Translations under genes and position numbers: made by a program
The notes under the pieces: model-generated
What the model was told of the DNA's origin: nothing
What the model saw: the letters and a program-made list of their open reading frames with translations, nothing else
Database searches by the model: none
Source of the DNA: Arthrobacter sp. SX1312
GTDB lineage: Bacteria; Actinomycetota; Actinomycetes; Actinomycetales; Micrococcaceae
DNA length: 64,000 nt
Reading direction: 5' to 3'
Assembly: GCF_002929295.1 (NCBI RefSeq)
Contig: NZ_PJIM01000002.1
Location: 392,191-456,190 of the forward strand
Shown here: piece by piece, positions 39,300-48,756 of the stretch
Numbering within the stretch: the first letter of the stretch is position 1
Layout: each line of letters begins with the position of its first letter

Positions 39300-40664
39300 T
39301 CAGAGCCAGCCGGGGACCACGAGGACGAGCCAGGCGATGAGCGGACCGGCGACGACGACGATCGCGCCGTAGCCGAGGATCTGCTTGTAGAAGCGGTCCT
39401 TGTCCGTGCCCTCCGGGGCGTTCGCGAGGACGAGAGCGCCGTTGGTGGAGAACGGCGAGACGTCCACGATCGTGGAGGACACGGCGAGCGCGCAGACCAC
39501 GCCGACGGCGCCCACGGCCCCGGTCTCCAGGAACGGGATGGCCAGGGGGATCAGCGCCGCGAGGATGGCCGTCGAGGACGCGAACGCCGACACCACGGCA
39601 CCGATGTAGCAGATCAGCAGCGCTGCGAGGAGCGGCATGCCGAGGCTGGCGACGCCGTCGGACACGTAGTCGATGGTGCCGGCGGCCTCGAGGACGCCCA
39701 CGAAGGTGAGCATGCCGCAGATGAGCAGGACGGTGGACCAGGCGATCTTGTTGACGGCTCCGCTCTGCGCCTTGGGGGAGATCAGGGCGAGGACGACGGC
39801 GACCGTGATGGCGACGAAGCCGACGTCGACGCTGAACCCGAGGGCGACGACCGCGAGGGCGATCAGGCCGAGGATGGTGGCGCCCTGGGACACGCGGTCC
39901 TCGCGGGTCCTGGTGGCGACGACGCCGTCGCCCGCCGGGTCGCGCGGACCGTAGGTGCCGCTGCCGGTCCCCTTGTAGGCGACGTCGGCCCGGCGGACCC
40001 CGGGGCTCACGTTCAGGCGTGCCTCGGCGGCCTCCTCCACGAAGTGGGAGACGCGCGAGGACATGAGGGTGCGGCCGCCGAGGACCACGAACAGCACGAC
40101 GGCGATGAGCAGGTTGAAGATGAAGCTCGCCAGGAAGACGGCGAGCGGGCTGTACTCGAACCCGGACTCCCCCACGATGTCATTGACGATCACGCCGTAG
40201 ACCGCGATCGGCGAGAAGCCGCCGGCCTGCGCGCCGTGGACCACCATCATGCCCATGAGCAGCGGGGAGATCTTGTGGCGGGCCGCGAAGCCGAGCGCCA
40301 CGGGGGCCATGATGGCGACGGCGGCGGGGCCGAGCGCGCCGACGGCGGTGATGACCGCGGTGATCAGGAACATCACCCAGGGGATGAGTGCCACCCGGTT
40401 GCGCACGAGTTTCACGGCACCCTGCACGAGCAGGTCGATCGTCCCGTTGTTCTGGGCGATGGCGAAGAGATAGGTCACCCCGACCAGGGTGAGGAACAAT
40501 CCGCCGGGGAATTCGGCGATGATGTCGTCGGTGTCCATGCCGAGGACGACGGCTCCCAGCAGGAAGGCGCCGACGAAGGCGAGCGCCCCCATGTTGATGG
40601 GCAGCAGGGTGGCTATCAGGAACATCGCCGCGAGGATGATGATCGATAGGAGTGGAGCGGACAT
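39300..40664 (-). CDS. MatC-type malonate/dicarboxylate permease
   Basis: Membrane carrier with about 12 hydrophobic segments in 454 residues. The N-terminal half follows the MatC_N family closely: FPGGLFLTLVGVTYLFAIAQ, NNGTIDLLV and MMVVHGAQAGGFSPIAVYG are diagnostic. A hydrophilic loop (about 215-260) splits the two halves. In Rhizobium, MatC imports malonate and is set beside malonyl-CoA enzymes; the same association with CoA-handling enzymes is seen here. It starts the three-gene minus-strand operon and is divergent from a FadR-type regulator with operator-like sequences between. Confidence 0.88.
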   Translation of the reverse strand: MSAPLLSIIILAAMFLIATLLPINMGALAFVGAFLLGAVVLGMDTDDIIAEFPGGLFLTLVGVTYLFAIAQNNGTIDLLVQGAVKLVRNRVALIPWVMFLITAVITAVGALGPAAVAIMAPVALGFAARHKISPLLMGMMVVHGAQAGGFSPIAVYGVIVNDIVGESGFEYSPLAVFLASFIFNLLIAVVLFVVLGGRTLMSSRVSHFVEEAAEARLNVSPGVRRADVAYKGTGSGTYGPRDPAGDGVVATRTREDRVSQGATILGLIALAVVALGFSVDVGFVAITVAVVLALISPKAQSGAVNKIAWSTVLLICGMLTFVGVLEAAGTIDYVSDGVASLGMPLLAALLICYIGAVVSAFASSTAILAALIPLAIPFLETGAVGAVGVVCALAVSSTIVDVSPFSTNGALVLANAPEGTDKDRFYKQILGYGAIVVVAGPLIAWLVLVVPGWL

Positions 40665-40700
40665 CGTTATCCTCCAGCGGGCGATGGACAGGGGGCTGAG

Positions 40701-40738
40701 CTGTGACGTGTGTTACAGGCTCACTGGCCTAGCCTGTA
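40701..40738. promoter_or_regulatory. Two overlapping inverted repeats between matC-like and fadR-like genes
   Basis: CTGTGAC (40701-40707), four bases, then GTTACAG (40712-40718) is a 7-4-7 repeat with one mismatch, the geometry of GntR/FadR sites. TACAGGCT (40714-40721), nine bases, then AGCCTGTA (40731-40738) is a perfect 8-bp repeat. The latter includes TAGCCT, a likely -10. Binding by the adjacent regulator is inferred. Confidence 0.6.
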
Positions 40739-40806
40739 GGAGAGTGGGTGTCCCTGTCAATCGACGAGCGATAGCATGAGCCCCACCACGACAGGGGGAG
40801 CCCAGG

Positions 40807-41508
40807 ATGACCGACGACGCCAGCCCACCACCGCTCGGCCGCCTTGCGCGCCCGCGGCTCTACGAACAGCTCGTCGAGCAACTCCTCGGCTACATCGAGT
40901 CGGCGAAGCTCCGCCCCGGCGATCTCCTGCCCGCCGAACGTGATCTCGCCGAACGGCTCGGCGTCTCCCGGGCGACGCTGGCCCAGGCACTCGTGGCACT
41001 CGAGGTCCTCGGCGTGATCGACGTGCAGCACGGGACCGGAGCGGTGCTGCGTCACCGCGCCAGCGTGGCCAGCGTCATCAAGGGCCTGCGCGAGCATCGG
41101 AGCCGCCTCCCCGATATCGTCGAGGCCCGCAGCACGCTCGAGGTCAGGCTCGCCGCCCTCGCGGCGGAGCGCCGGACGGACGAGGACCTCGCGGCGATCG
41201 ACCGGGCCCTCGAGGAGATGCGCGCGGAGATCGACGACGGCGGGCGCGGGGCGCGCGGCGACGAGCTCTTCCACCAGGCCGTCACGGCGGCCGCGCACTC
41301 CCCGGTGCTGGCACAGCTCATGGCCTTCATCGGCGAGATGGTGCTCGAGACCCGCCTCGAATCCCTGACCCAGCCCGGCCGGCCGGAGCAGTCCCTGGCA
41401 TCGCACCGGAGCATCACCGAGGCCGTCCGGGCGCAGGACCCGGTCGCGGCGGCGGACGCCATGCAGCGCCACATCGAACTCGTCTCGGACGTCGCCCTGC
41501 TGGACTAG
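40807..41508 (+). CDS. FadR-subfamily GntR transcriptional regulator
   Basis: Winged helix at about 15-80 (RLYEQLVEQLLGYIESAKL, LPAERDLAERLGVSRATL) followed by an all-helical FCD ligand domain (about 95-225) with metal/ligand-binding histidines in DELFHQAV, SHRSITEAV and MQRHIELV. Length 233 is normal. It is divergent from the MatC-CoA-transferase-carboxyltransferase genes and is therefore their probable regulator, like MatR in malonate clusters. The effector (malonate or a CoA ester) is inferred. A strong two-way terminator follows. Confidence 0.9.
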   Translation: MTDDASPPPLGRLARPRLYEQLVEQLLGYIESAKLRPGDLLPAERDLAERLGVSRATLAQALVALEVLGVIDVQHGTGAVLRHRASVASVIKGLREHRSRLPDIVEARSTLEVRLAALAAERRTDEDLAAIDRALEEMRAEIDDGGRGARGDELFHQAVTAAAHSPVLAQLMAFIGEMVLETRLESLTQPGRPEQSLASHRSITEAVRAQDPVAAADAMQRHIELVSDVALLD

Positions 41509-41524
41509 CCGTACCGGGCCGGGA

Positions 41525-41567
41525 CGTACGGTGGCGGCCGGCCCTCGGGACCGGCCGCCGCCGTACG
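41525..41567. terminator. Bidirectional terminator
   Basis: CGTACGGTGGCGGCCGG (41525-41541) pairs along 17 positions with 41551-41567, with one T-G pair, around a 9-base loop. It separates the convergent FadR-type and SRPBCC genes. Confidence 0.88.
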
Positions 41568-41587
41568 CGGCTCTGCGGCTCCGGGGA

Positions 41588-42052
41588 TCAGGCCTCGGAC
41601 ACCTGCGCCGCGAGGTTCGCCAGCGTCGAGTCCAGGGCCTCCTGCGAGACCTCGGGGAAACTGAGCTGCTTGAGGATGGCCTTGTCCGTGACCGCCGACC
41701 AGTCGTAGGTCACGGAGACCTCGGTGGAGTCCGGGCCCGCGGGCTGCAGTTCCCACACCCACTCCCACCCCGGGGGCACTTCACCGGCGGGCGCCGTCTT
41801 CCAGGCCAGCAGCTTGTTCGGGTCGTAGCCCACCACGTGGTTGTCGGTCTGGTAGTCACCGCCCATCTTGTCCCATTTCTGGTTCATGGTGAACGTCTGC
41901 CCGACGCCCGTGATGCGGTCCGACTTGCTGTCCGACTGCACCATGCCCGAGCCGTCGAGGGCGGCGTGGTGCGCGGGGTTGGACAGCAGGTCGAAGATCG
42001 CACCGGCGGGTGCGTCGATGGTGCGGGTCGCGGTAATGCGGGACTCGGTCAT
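41588..42052 (-). CDS. SRPBCC-family protein (polyketide cyclase/dehydrase-like)
   Basis: A 154-residue START/SRPBCC lipid-pocket domain: TRTIDAPAGAIFDLLSNPAHHAALDG is the usual opening, and the C-terminal amphipathic helix (SQEALDSTLANLAAQ) closes the pocket. ATG 42052 has AAGGAG upstream. It is 34 bp after the phosphoketolase start on the same strand order, i.e. downstream of xfp's neighbour boundary, and may be co-transcribed with it. Ligand unknown. Three SRPBCC proteins occur in this window (also 47098 and 53500), but their sequences are clearly different. Confidence 0.82.
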   Translation of the reverse strand: MTESRITATRTIDAPAGAIFDLLSNPAHHAALDGSGMVQSDSKSDRITGVGQTFTMNQKWDKMGGDYQTDNHVVGYDPNKLLAWKTAPAGEVPPGWEWVWELQPAGPDSTEVSVTYDWSAVTDKAILKQLSFPEVSQEALDSTLANLAAQVSEA

Positions 42053-42086
42053 ACGGAGTTCTCCTTCTGGTCGTGGACGACGGGTT

Positions 42087-44471
42087 TTACTTCGCGTCGT
42101 CCGGCGAAGATTCGTCGAGCGTCCAGCCGGTGATGGTCTCGAGGTCCTTCCCGGCGTCACGCGTGTACTGCCAGGCGCGCTGCCGCTGGTCCTGGAGATC
42201 CTGCCGGAAGCGGGCCTGGGTGGCACCGAGGGTCGGCACGCGGTCGATCACGTCCATGGCCAGCTGGAACCGGTCGATCTGGTTGAGCATCGCCATGTCG
42301 AACGGCGTCGTCGTAGTGCCTTCCTCTTTATACCCGCGTACGTGCAGGTTCGCGTGGTTGGTCCGCCGGTAGGTCAGGCGGTGGATGAGCCAGGGGTAGC
42401 CGTGATACGCGAAGACCACGGGCTTCCCGGTCGTGAACAGCGTGTCGAAGTCGCGTGCGGACAATCCGTGGGGGTGCTCCGAACTGTCCTGCAGGCGCAT
42501 GAGGTCCACGACGTTGACCACGCGGATCCTGAGCCCCGGGATCGCCGCCTTGAGCAGCCCGGCCGCAGCCACGACCTCGAGGGTCGGCACGTCACCGGCA
42601 CAGCCGAGGACGACGTCGGGCTCCACGCCCGGCTCCTCGGATCCCGCGAAGTCCAGGATGCCGATGCCCCGCTTCACGTGCAGGTGCGCGTCCTCCGGTC
42701 CGAACCAGGTGGGCGCGGGCTGCTTGCCGGTGACGATCACGTTGATGGTGTCGCGGGTCCGCAGGCAGTGCTCGGTGACCGCGAGCATCGTGTTCGCGTC
42801 CGGCGGCAGGTAAACCCGGATGATGTCCGCCTTCTTGTTGACCACGTGGTCGATGAAGCCCGGGTCCTGGTGGGAGAACCCGTTGTGGTCCTGCTGCCAG
42901 ACGTGGCTGGAGAGCATGTAGTTGAAGGAGGCGATGGGCTGGCGCCAGGACAGCGCGCGGTGCACCTTGAGCCACTTCGCGAACTGGTTGAACATGGAGT
43001 CGACGATGTGCACGAACGCCTCGTAGCAGTTGAACACGCCGTGCCGGCCGGTGAGGAGGTAGCCCTCCAGCCAGCCCTGGCACAGGTGCTCGCTGAGCAC
43101 CTCCATCACGCGGCCGGAGCGGGCGAGGTGCTCGTCGACGTCCTCGATGCGCGGCTGCCACGCCTTGTCCGTCACCTCGTACACGGTCGACAGCCGGTTC
43201 GACGCGGTCTCGTCGGGCCCGAACAGGCGGAAGTTGTGCGGGTTCTGCTCGATGACGTCCCGGAGGTAGCCGCCGACGGTCATCATCGGGCTGGCCTTCC
43301 CGACGCCCGGCCGGGGGACCTCGACGGCGTGCTCGGCGTAGGAGGGCAGCACGAGGTCGCGGAGGAGCCAGCCGCCGTTGGCGTAGGGCGTCGCACTCAT
43401 GCGGAGGGGGCCCTCCGGGGCGAGCGCGGCGATCGCGGGCCGGAGTTCCCCGGTGTCCGTGAAGAGCGAGCCCGGATCGTAGGACCGCATCCACTCCTCG
43501 AGCTGGTGCAGGTGCTCCTCGTTCTCGTGGATCCCGGACAGCGGCACCTGGTGCGCGCGCCACGTGCCCTCCGAGGGCAGGCCGTCGACCACGGCCGGCC
43601 CGGTCCAGCCCTTCGGCGAGCGCAGCACGATCATGGGCCACCGGGGGGCGGGCGCCTCCGGGGGCGCCGGTGCGGTGCGGGCCGCCGCCTGGATGGCGTG
43701 GATGTCGTCGATGCAGGTGTCCAGGACGGCGGCGAAGTCCCGGTGCGCGGCCTCCGTGGCCGAGGGGTCGGACACCGTGACGAAGTGCGGGTCGTAGCCG
43801 TAGCCGTACATGAGCTGCCGCAGCTGCTCCTCGGGCATGCGGGAGAGCACGGTGGGATTGGCGATCTTGTAGCCGTTCAGGTGCAGGATCGGCAGGACGG
43901 CGCCGTCGACCACGGGGTCCACGAAGCTGGTCGAGTGCCAGCTCGCGGCGAGCGGGCCGGTCTCGGCCTCGCCGTCGCCCACCACCGTGGCGGCGATGAG
44001 GTCGGGGTTGTCGAAGACGGCACCGTAGGCGTGGGCCAGCGCGTAGCCCAGCTCCCCGCCCTCGTGGATGGATCCCGGGGTCTCCGGCGCCGCATGGGAC
44101 GGGATGCCGCCGGGGTAGCTGAACTGCCTGAAGAGGGCGTCGAGGCCCGCCCCGTCCCTGCCGATGGTGCTGTACACCTCGGAGTACGTCCCCTCGAGCC
44201 AGGCGTTGGCCACGTTCGCGGGCCCGCCGTGGCCGGGACCCGTGACGAAGAGCATCTCCTGCCGTCGCTCCGAAATCACGCGGTTCAGGTGCGTGTAGAC
44301 GAAGTTGAGCCCGGGCGTGGTGCCCCAGTGTCCGAGCAGCCGGGCCTTGACGTCCTCCGCGGCCAGCGGACGGGTCAGCAGGGCGTTGTCCCGCAGGTAG
44401 ATCTGGCCGACCGAGATGTAGTTGGCCGCCCGCCACCAGGCGTCCAGTCCCCGGACATCGAGAGTGCTCAT
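42087..44471 (-). CDS. xfp: Phosphoketolase (xylulose-5-P/fructose-6-P)
   Basis: Thiamine-diphosphate enzyme cleaving xylulose 5-phosphate (and often fructose 6-phosphate) to acetyl phosphate plus a sugar phosphate. Length 794 is exactly the family size. Family motifs include [10 protein letters not shown], the lengthy GPGHGGPA region, the ThDP site around [17 protein letters not shown], and the [12 protein letters not shown] block. It provides an acetyl-phosphate bypass; no acetate kinase or phosphotransacetylase is adjacent. It ends at 42087, 34 bp before the SRPBCC gene downstream. It would act in the cytosol. Confidence 0.96.
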   Translation of the reverse strand: MSTLDVRGLDAWWRAANYISVGQIYLRDNALLTRPLAAEDVKARLLGHWGTTPGLNFVYTHLNRVISERRQEMLFVTGPGHGGPANVANAWLEGTYSEVYSTIGRDGAGLDALFRQFSYPGGIPSHAAPETPGSIHEGGELGYALAHAYGAVFDNPDLIAATVVGDGEAETGPLAASWHSTSFVDPVVDGAVLPILHLNGYKIANPTVLSRMPEEQLRQLMYGYGYDPHFVTVSDPSATEAAHRDFAAVLDTCIDDIHAIQAAARTAPAPPEAPAPRWPMIVLRSPKGWTGPAVVDGLPSEGTWRAHQVPLSGIHENEEHLHQLEEWMRSYDPGSLFTDTGELRPAIAALAPEGPLRMSATPYANGGWLLRDLVLPSYAEHAVEVPRPGVGKASPMMTVGGYLRDVIEQNPHNFRLFGPDETASNRLSTVYEVTDKAWQPRIEDVDEHLARSGRVMEVLSEHLCQGWLEGYLLTGRHGVFNCYEAFVHIVDSMFNQFAKWLKVHRALSWRQPIASFNYMLSSHVWQQDHNGFSHQDPGFIDHVVNKKADIIRVYLPPDANTMLAVTEHCLRTRDTINVIVTGKQPAPTWFGPEDAHLHVKRGIGILDFAGSEEPGVEPDVVLGCAGDVPTLEVVAAAGLLKAAIPGLRIRVVNVVDLMRLQDSSEHPHGLSARDFDTLFTTGKPVVFAYHGYPWLIHRLTYRRTNHANLHVRGYKEEGTTTTPFDMAMLNQIDRFQLAMDVIDRVPTLGATQARFRQDLQDQRQRAWQYTRDAGKDLETITGWTLDESSPDDAK

Positions 44472-44510
44472 ATCTGCTCCTTGGGTGATGCGCTGTGGAT
44501 TCGGGTCCGT

Positions 44511-47009
44511 TCAGAGTTCGACGACGACGTCGGACGGTGACTTGTCGGGACGCCAGCCGCGCCAGACGGGATGCCGGAGCCGCCCGGAGCCGGTCTGCTC
44601 GCTGTACTGGACCTCGCCCACCAGGGCCGGCCGGACCCAGTGGGCGTCGGATGCGTCGGCGCCCGGGACGTCGCCGAGCGGGGCGGTCTTGCGGGCCAGC
44701 TTCTTCAGGCGGGCGCCCACCTCCGCGAGATCGCGGTCCGTCAGCCCTGATCCCACACGGCCCACGTAGCGGAGGTCCACGCCGTCGGGCACGGCGACGA
44801 GCAGGGACCCCACCTTCGCCGCGCGGTTGCCCCGCCCGGGGCGCCAGCCGACGACGACGACCTCCTGCGTCTGCAGGTGCTTGATCTTCACCCACGACGC
44901 CGAACGCGCGCCGGGCTGGTAGTCGCTCGTGAGGCGTTTGGCCATGATGCCCTCCAGTCCCAGCTGCCGGCTCGCCTCGACCGCCTCCCGGAGCGTGGCG
45001 TCGAGTACCGGCGGGACCTGCACGTGCCCGTCCTCGGCGTCGTCGACGGCTTTCCCGAGCAGTTCCCGGCGCTGGCGGTACTCGAGGCCCGTGAGGTCGT
45101 TGCCGTCGAGCTCCAGGAGGTCGAAGAGCATGAGGCGCACCGGCGTGATGGCCTGCGCGGCCTCGATCTCGGCACGATAGGTCAGCTTCATGCGCGTCTG
45201 CAGGAGCCCGAAGTCGGGGCGGCCCCTGGCGTTCAACGCGACGATCTCGCCGTCGAGCACCGCACTGTCCGCGCTGAGGAGCCCGCCGAGGTCCCCGAGC
45301 TCCGGGTAGATGGGCGTGGTGTCCACCCCGTTGCGGCTGATCAGGCGGACCCCGCCGTCCCGGACGACGGCGATGCAGCGCACACCGTCCCACTTCATCT
45401 CGTACGCCCAGTCCTCCGGATCGGGGATGGCCTGCTCGGAGCCGAGGGTCGCCAGCATGGGCCGCACGGGGGTGGCATCCCCGGGCGGGGCAGGGGTGGC
45501 ATCCATGCCGGCGTCCGTAGAGGTATCCGCGTCCTGCGGACCCTGCTCCGCGTCCGTGCCCGGGTCCTGCTGCGCCGTGGCGGGCTGCTCCTTCATCAGG
45601 TGGATCAGCCAGTTGCTCCTGGCGCCCGGCGCGCCGCCCGTGTTGATGAGTGCGTAGCGGCGGATCGCGGCGCCACCCCGCGCGAGGCCGCCGTCCGGCC
45701 TCCCGTGGAGCGTGCAGATGACTTCCTTGCCGTCCCTCCACTTCTCCAGCTCGTAGGTCCCCGCATCCCAGATGGTCACGTCTCCCGCACCGTATTCCCC
45801 CTTGGGAATAGTTCCTTCGAAGGAGCCGTAGTCGAGGGGGTGGTCCTCGGTCTGCACGGCCAGGTGATTCCTGTCCGGCGCCAGGGGAGGGCCCTTGGGG
45901 ACGGCCCAGGAGACGAGTACGCCCTCGCGCTCCAGCCGGAAGTCGTAGTGCAGCCGCCGCGCGTGGTGCTCCTGGATCACGAAGCTGTTGCCGCCCGCCG
46001 ACCCCACGGTGTCGGGGATCGGTTCGGGTGTCTTCGACGCATCGCGCATCGACCGGTACGTCGAGAGCCGGTCCGAGGCGGCAGCTCCGCCGTCCTCCGC
46101 CGACGAGGGAGGGTGCGTCGCGGGAGCCAGGACATCCCCCAGTGCCTCGACCCGCTGCAGGACGTCGCGGTAGTCGAGGTGGCGGAGCCCCGCGGAGCCG
46201 ATTTCCTCCCAGGTGCGCGGGGCGGCGACGGTCGGCTCGAACCGCCCGCGCAGCGAGTAGGGGCTCACCGTCGTCTTGTTCGCGTTGTTCTGGCTCCAGT
46301 CCACGAGCACCTTGCCGGGGCGGAGGGCCCTTTTCATGTCGCTGACCGCGAGGTCCGGGTGGTCGGCCTCGAGGGCGCGCGCGAGTTCGTGGGCGACGGC
46401 GGACACCTGTCCGGAGGTCTGCCGGCCGTCGAGGGCGCAGTAGAGATGGATCCCCTTGGAGCCGCTGGTGACGGGGAACGGCTCGAGCCCCATGCCCTGC
46501 AGGATGGGCCGGGCGAGTTGGGCCACGGCGGCGCAGTCCGCCAGTCCCGCGCCGTCGCCGGGGTCGAGGTCGAGGACGAGGCGGTCGGGGTTCGCCGGGG
46601 TGCCGTCCGCCGCGAAGCGCCACTGGGGCACGTGCAGCTCGAGTGCCGAGATCTGCCCCAGCCAGGTGAGCGTGGCGAGGTCGTCGACCATCGGATAGAC
46701 GTTGGTGTGGTCCTTGTGCTTGATCGCGTTCCGCGGGACCCAGGCGGGGGCGTTCTCGTCGATGTTCTTCTGGAAGAACACCTGGCCCTGGTCCTCGGGC
46801 GTGCCGACCCCGTGCACCCAGCGCTTGCGCGTCACCGGACGGTGCGCTGCATGGCGGATCAGGTGGGGCGCCACGGCCGCGTAGTAGGCGAGGACGTCGG
46901 CCTTGGTGGTGCCGGTGGCGGGATACAGCACCTTGTCCAGGCTGGAGAGGCGCAGCGTGCGCCCGTCGACGGTGACGGTCTGCTGCCCTGCGGAGCGGGG
47001 AGGGGCCAT
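44511..47009 (-). CDS. ligD: Multidomain NHEJ DNA ligase LigD (polymerase-phosphoesterase-ligase)
   Basis: Repairs double-strand breaks with Ku. Domain order is primase-like polymerase (about 10-290, with LVLDLDPGDG metal ligands and SGSKGIHLY), 3'-phosphoesterase (about 320-470, FVIQEHHARRLHYDFRLE), a Pro/Asp-rich linker, then the ATP-dependent ligase (about 520-832) with nucleophile lysine in YEMKWDGVR and the DGEIVAL motif. This is the mycobacterial order, not the Pseudomonas one. I start at ATG 47009 (832 residues), although its ribosome site is poor and a TTG at 47051 remains possible. Ku is read divergently 650 bp away. Confidence 0.95.
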   Translation of the reverse strand: MAPPRSAGQQTVTVDGRTLRLSSLDKVLYPATGTTKADVLAYYAAVAPHLIRHAAHRPVTRKRWVHGVGTPEDQGQVFFQKNIDENAPAWVPRNAIKHKDHTNVYPMVDDLATLTWLGQISALELHVPQWRFAADGTPANPDRLVLDLDPGDGAGLADCAAVAQLARPILQGMGLEPFPVTSGSKGIHLYCALDGRQTSGQVSAVAHELARALEADHPDLAVSDMKRALRPGKVLVDWSQNNANKTTVSPYSLRGRFEPTVAAPRTWEEIGSAGLRHLDYRDVLQRVEALGDVLAPATHPPSSAEDGGAAASDRLSTYRSMRDASKTPEPIPDTVGSAGGNSFVIQEHHARRLHYDFRLEREGVLVSWAVPKGPPLAPDRNHLAVQTEDHPLDYGSFEGTIPKGEYGAGDVTIWDAGTYELEKWRDGKEVICTLHGRPDGGLARGGAAIRRYALINTGGAPGARSNWLIHLMKEQPATAQQDPGTDAEQGPQDADTSTDAGMDATPAPPGDATPVRPMLATLGSEQAIPDPEDWAYEMKWDGVRCIAVVRDGGVRLISRNGVDTTPIYPELGDLGGLLSADSAVLDGEIVALNARGRPDFGLLQTRMKLTYRAEIEAAQAITPVRLMLFDLLELDGNDLTGLEYRQRRELLGKAVDDAEDGHVQVPPVLDATLREAVEASRQLGLEGIMAKRLTSDYQPGARSASWVKIKHLQTQEVVVVGWRPGRGNRAAKVGSLLVAVPDGVDLRYVGRVGSGLTDRDLAEVGARLKKLARKTAPLGDVPGADASDAHWVRPALVGEVQYSEQTGSGRLRHPVWRGWRPDKSPSDVVVEL

Positions 47010-47097
47010 TCCCCCAGTCTTGACCGGATGCCCGCGGTATTCCAGTCCCAATCGGCGCTCCGGCCCCGGGGAGTCCCCGGAGGGTCCCCGCGGAGGC

Positions 47098-47592
47098 TCA
47101 GTCCCCGAACTGCCGGCGGTACCGGGCCACGTAGGTGTCCCAGACCGCGGGATCCTGCCCGAGGCTGCGCTTGTTCAGGAAGTCGTCGAGGCCCGCGATG
47201 GTGAGGTGCCACCCGGCCGCCATGGTGGCCGAATGGCGGGGGCTGCCGGGGGTCAGGAACAGCACCAGCTGCGTGCCGTTCTCCGCGGTCCGCGCGAGCT
47301 CCCAGCGGAGGGTGTCCCGTTCCCAGGTGTAGGCGAGCACCGACGGCCTCTCGGCCTCCAGTACCGTCCCGCGCAGGGGCTTCTGGTCGGCGAAGCGGAA
47401 CAGGATCTCCTCGTCCTTGCGCGGCTCGAACTCCATCTCGCACGGGAACCAGTACTTCAGCTTGTCGACCTCGGTGAGTTGCTTCCACAGCACGGTCGGC
47501 GGGAACGCGAACTGGAACTCCAGGCGCAGCACGGTCCCGCCGTCGTCGCTGGTGGTCTTGCTGACGATGGGCTCTACGGTCTCGGAAGTCAC
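47098..47592 (-). CDS. SRPBCC-family protein (AHSA1-like)
   Basis: A 164-residue SRPBCC/Aha1-like domain: the LRLEFQFAFPPTVLWKQLTEVDKLKYWFPCEMEFEP opening and the W-rich GWHLTIAGLDDFL near the C-terminus are the family pattern. It lies between ligD and ku, on ligD's strand with 88 bp to ligD's start. This location is shared with some relatives, but no role in repair is known. Could equally be an ordinary hydrophobic-ligand binding protein. Confidence 0.8.
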   Translation of the reverse strand: MTSETVEPIVSKTTSDDGGTVLRLEFQFAFPPTVLWKQLTEVDKLKYWFPCEMEFEPRKDEEILFRFADQKPLRGTVLEAERPSVLAYTWERDTLRWELARTAENGTQLVLFLTPGSPRHSATMAAGWHLTIAGLDDFLNKRSLGQDPAVWDTYVARYRRQFGD

Positions 47593-47661
47593 ACCCCAAG
47601 TCTAGGGGTGGGCGGAGGGCATCCTCTGGCCCGGTAAGCCTGCTTGGTGTTCACTTGTGCC

Positions 47662-48501
47662 ATGAGAGCCATCTGGAAGGGTGCCGTCGCGTTCGGCCTG
47701 GTCAACGTGCCGGTCAAGGTCTACAGCGCCACGGAGGATCACGACATCTCCCTGCACCAGGTGCACGACAAGGACGGCGGCCGCATCCGCTACCAGCGGC
47801 GCTGCGAGGTGTGCGGGGAGGTGGTCGACTTCAAGCACATCGATAAGGCGTTCGACGACGGCGAGCACACGGTGGTGCTGACGGACGAGGACCTCTCCGC
47901 CCTGCCGGTCGAGAGGAGCCGGGAGATCGAGGTGGTCGAGTTCGTCCCGAGCGACCAGATCGACCCCATCATGCTGGACCGCGCATACTTCCTGGAGCCC
48001 GACAGCACCTCGACCAAGGCCTACGTCCTGCTGCGACGCACGCTCGAGGAGACGGACCGCACGGCGATCGTGCAGTTCTCCCTCCGCCAGAAGAGCCGCC
48101 TCGCCGCCCTGCGCGTCCGGGGTGACGTCCTCATGCTCCAGACGCTCCTCTGGGACGACGAGGTGCGTGAGGCGTCCTTCCCGGCCCTCGAGGAGAAGGT
48201 GCGGATCTCGGCCAAGGAGAAGGAGATGTCGGCCGCCCTCGTGGACTCCTTCTCCACCGACTTCGATCCGGAGAACTTCACCGACGAGTACCAGGTGCAG
48301 CTGCGCACCCTGATCGACGCGAAGATCGAAAAGGGCGACACCCTCGACACCGAGGAGACATTCGGCGGCGCCAAGGACGAGGACGACGACGCCACCGTGC
48401 TGGACCTCATGGAGGCCCTGCGGCGCAGCGTCGAGAAGAACCGCGAGAAGAAGGCCGGGTCCGCGAAGGAGTCCGGCTCGTCCAGGAAGAAGGGTGCGTG
48501 A
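47662..48501 (+). CDS. ku: Non-homologous end-joining protein Ku
   Basis: Homodimeric ring that binds DNA ends and recruits LigD. The bacterial Ku core starts MRAIWKGAVAFGLVNVPVKVY and includes the HQVHDKDGGRIRYQRRCEVCGEVV segment; ADR-like LYFRD elements are replaced here by LDRAYFLEPD. A Lys/Glu/Ser-rich C-terminal tail after about residue 250 is the usual LigD/DNA-binding extension. Start ATG 47662 is used instead of an in-frame start 18 bp upstream because the Ku N-terminus begins exactly here. Length 279. The next small gene overlaps its stop by one base. Confidence 0.97.
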   Translation: MRAIWKGAVAFGLVNVPVKVYSATEDHDISLHQVHDKDGGRIRYQRRCEVCGEVVDFKHIDKAFDDGEHTVVLTDEDLSALPVERSREIEVVEFVPSDQIDPIMLDRAYFLEPDSTSTKAYVLLRRTLEETDRTAIVQFSLRQKSRLAALRVRGDVLMLQTLLWDDEVREASFPALEEKVRISAKEKEMSAALVDSFSTDFDPENFTDEYQVQLRTLIDAKIEKGDTLDTEETFGGAKDEDDDATVLDLMEALRRSVEKNREKKAGSAKESGSSRKKGA

Positions 48502-48755
48502 TGGGTTTCTTCACCGACAGCCTCGGCCGCCAGACGGTCGCCCAGAAGCCGAACGCCCCGATCCTGGGGTGGGCGGTGCTCGGCGCGGCCTCCTTCCTGG
48601 CCCTCGACGAGGACAACCGCGAGCGCCTGCGCCGGGCCAGCGCCGTGTGCCTGGCCGTCTGGGCCGCCCTCGAGGTCGTCTCCGGGCGGAGCGGTTTCCG
48701 TCGCAGTGCAGGCGCACTGACCCTGTCCTGGCTCTGGCGGCGTGTGAACGCCTGA
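48501..48755 (+). CDS. Small membrane protein coupled to Ku
   Basis: An 84-residue protein with a hydrophobic segment GWAVLGAASFLAL (about 24-37) and another around residues 46-58 (AVCLAVWAALEVV), with basic ends. Its ATG shares a base with the Ku stop (TGATG), so reinitiation coupling to ku is expected. No named domain is recognised. A role in end joining is not known; the arrangement makes it a candidate NHEJ-associated factor or a simple co-expressed membrane protein. It ends two bases before the nhaA stop. Confidence 0.65.
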   Translation: MGFFTDSLGRQTVAQKPNAPILGWAVLGAASFLALDEDNRERLRRASAVCLAVWAALEVVSGRSGFRRSAGALTLSWLWRRVNA

Positions 48756-48756
48756 C

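Noticed and set aside
42592-46623. A 1343-codon minus-strand frame spanning xfp and ligD
   Set aside because: It is Arg/Pro/Gly-rich out-of-frame translation over two well-supported genes.
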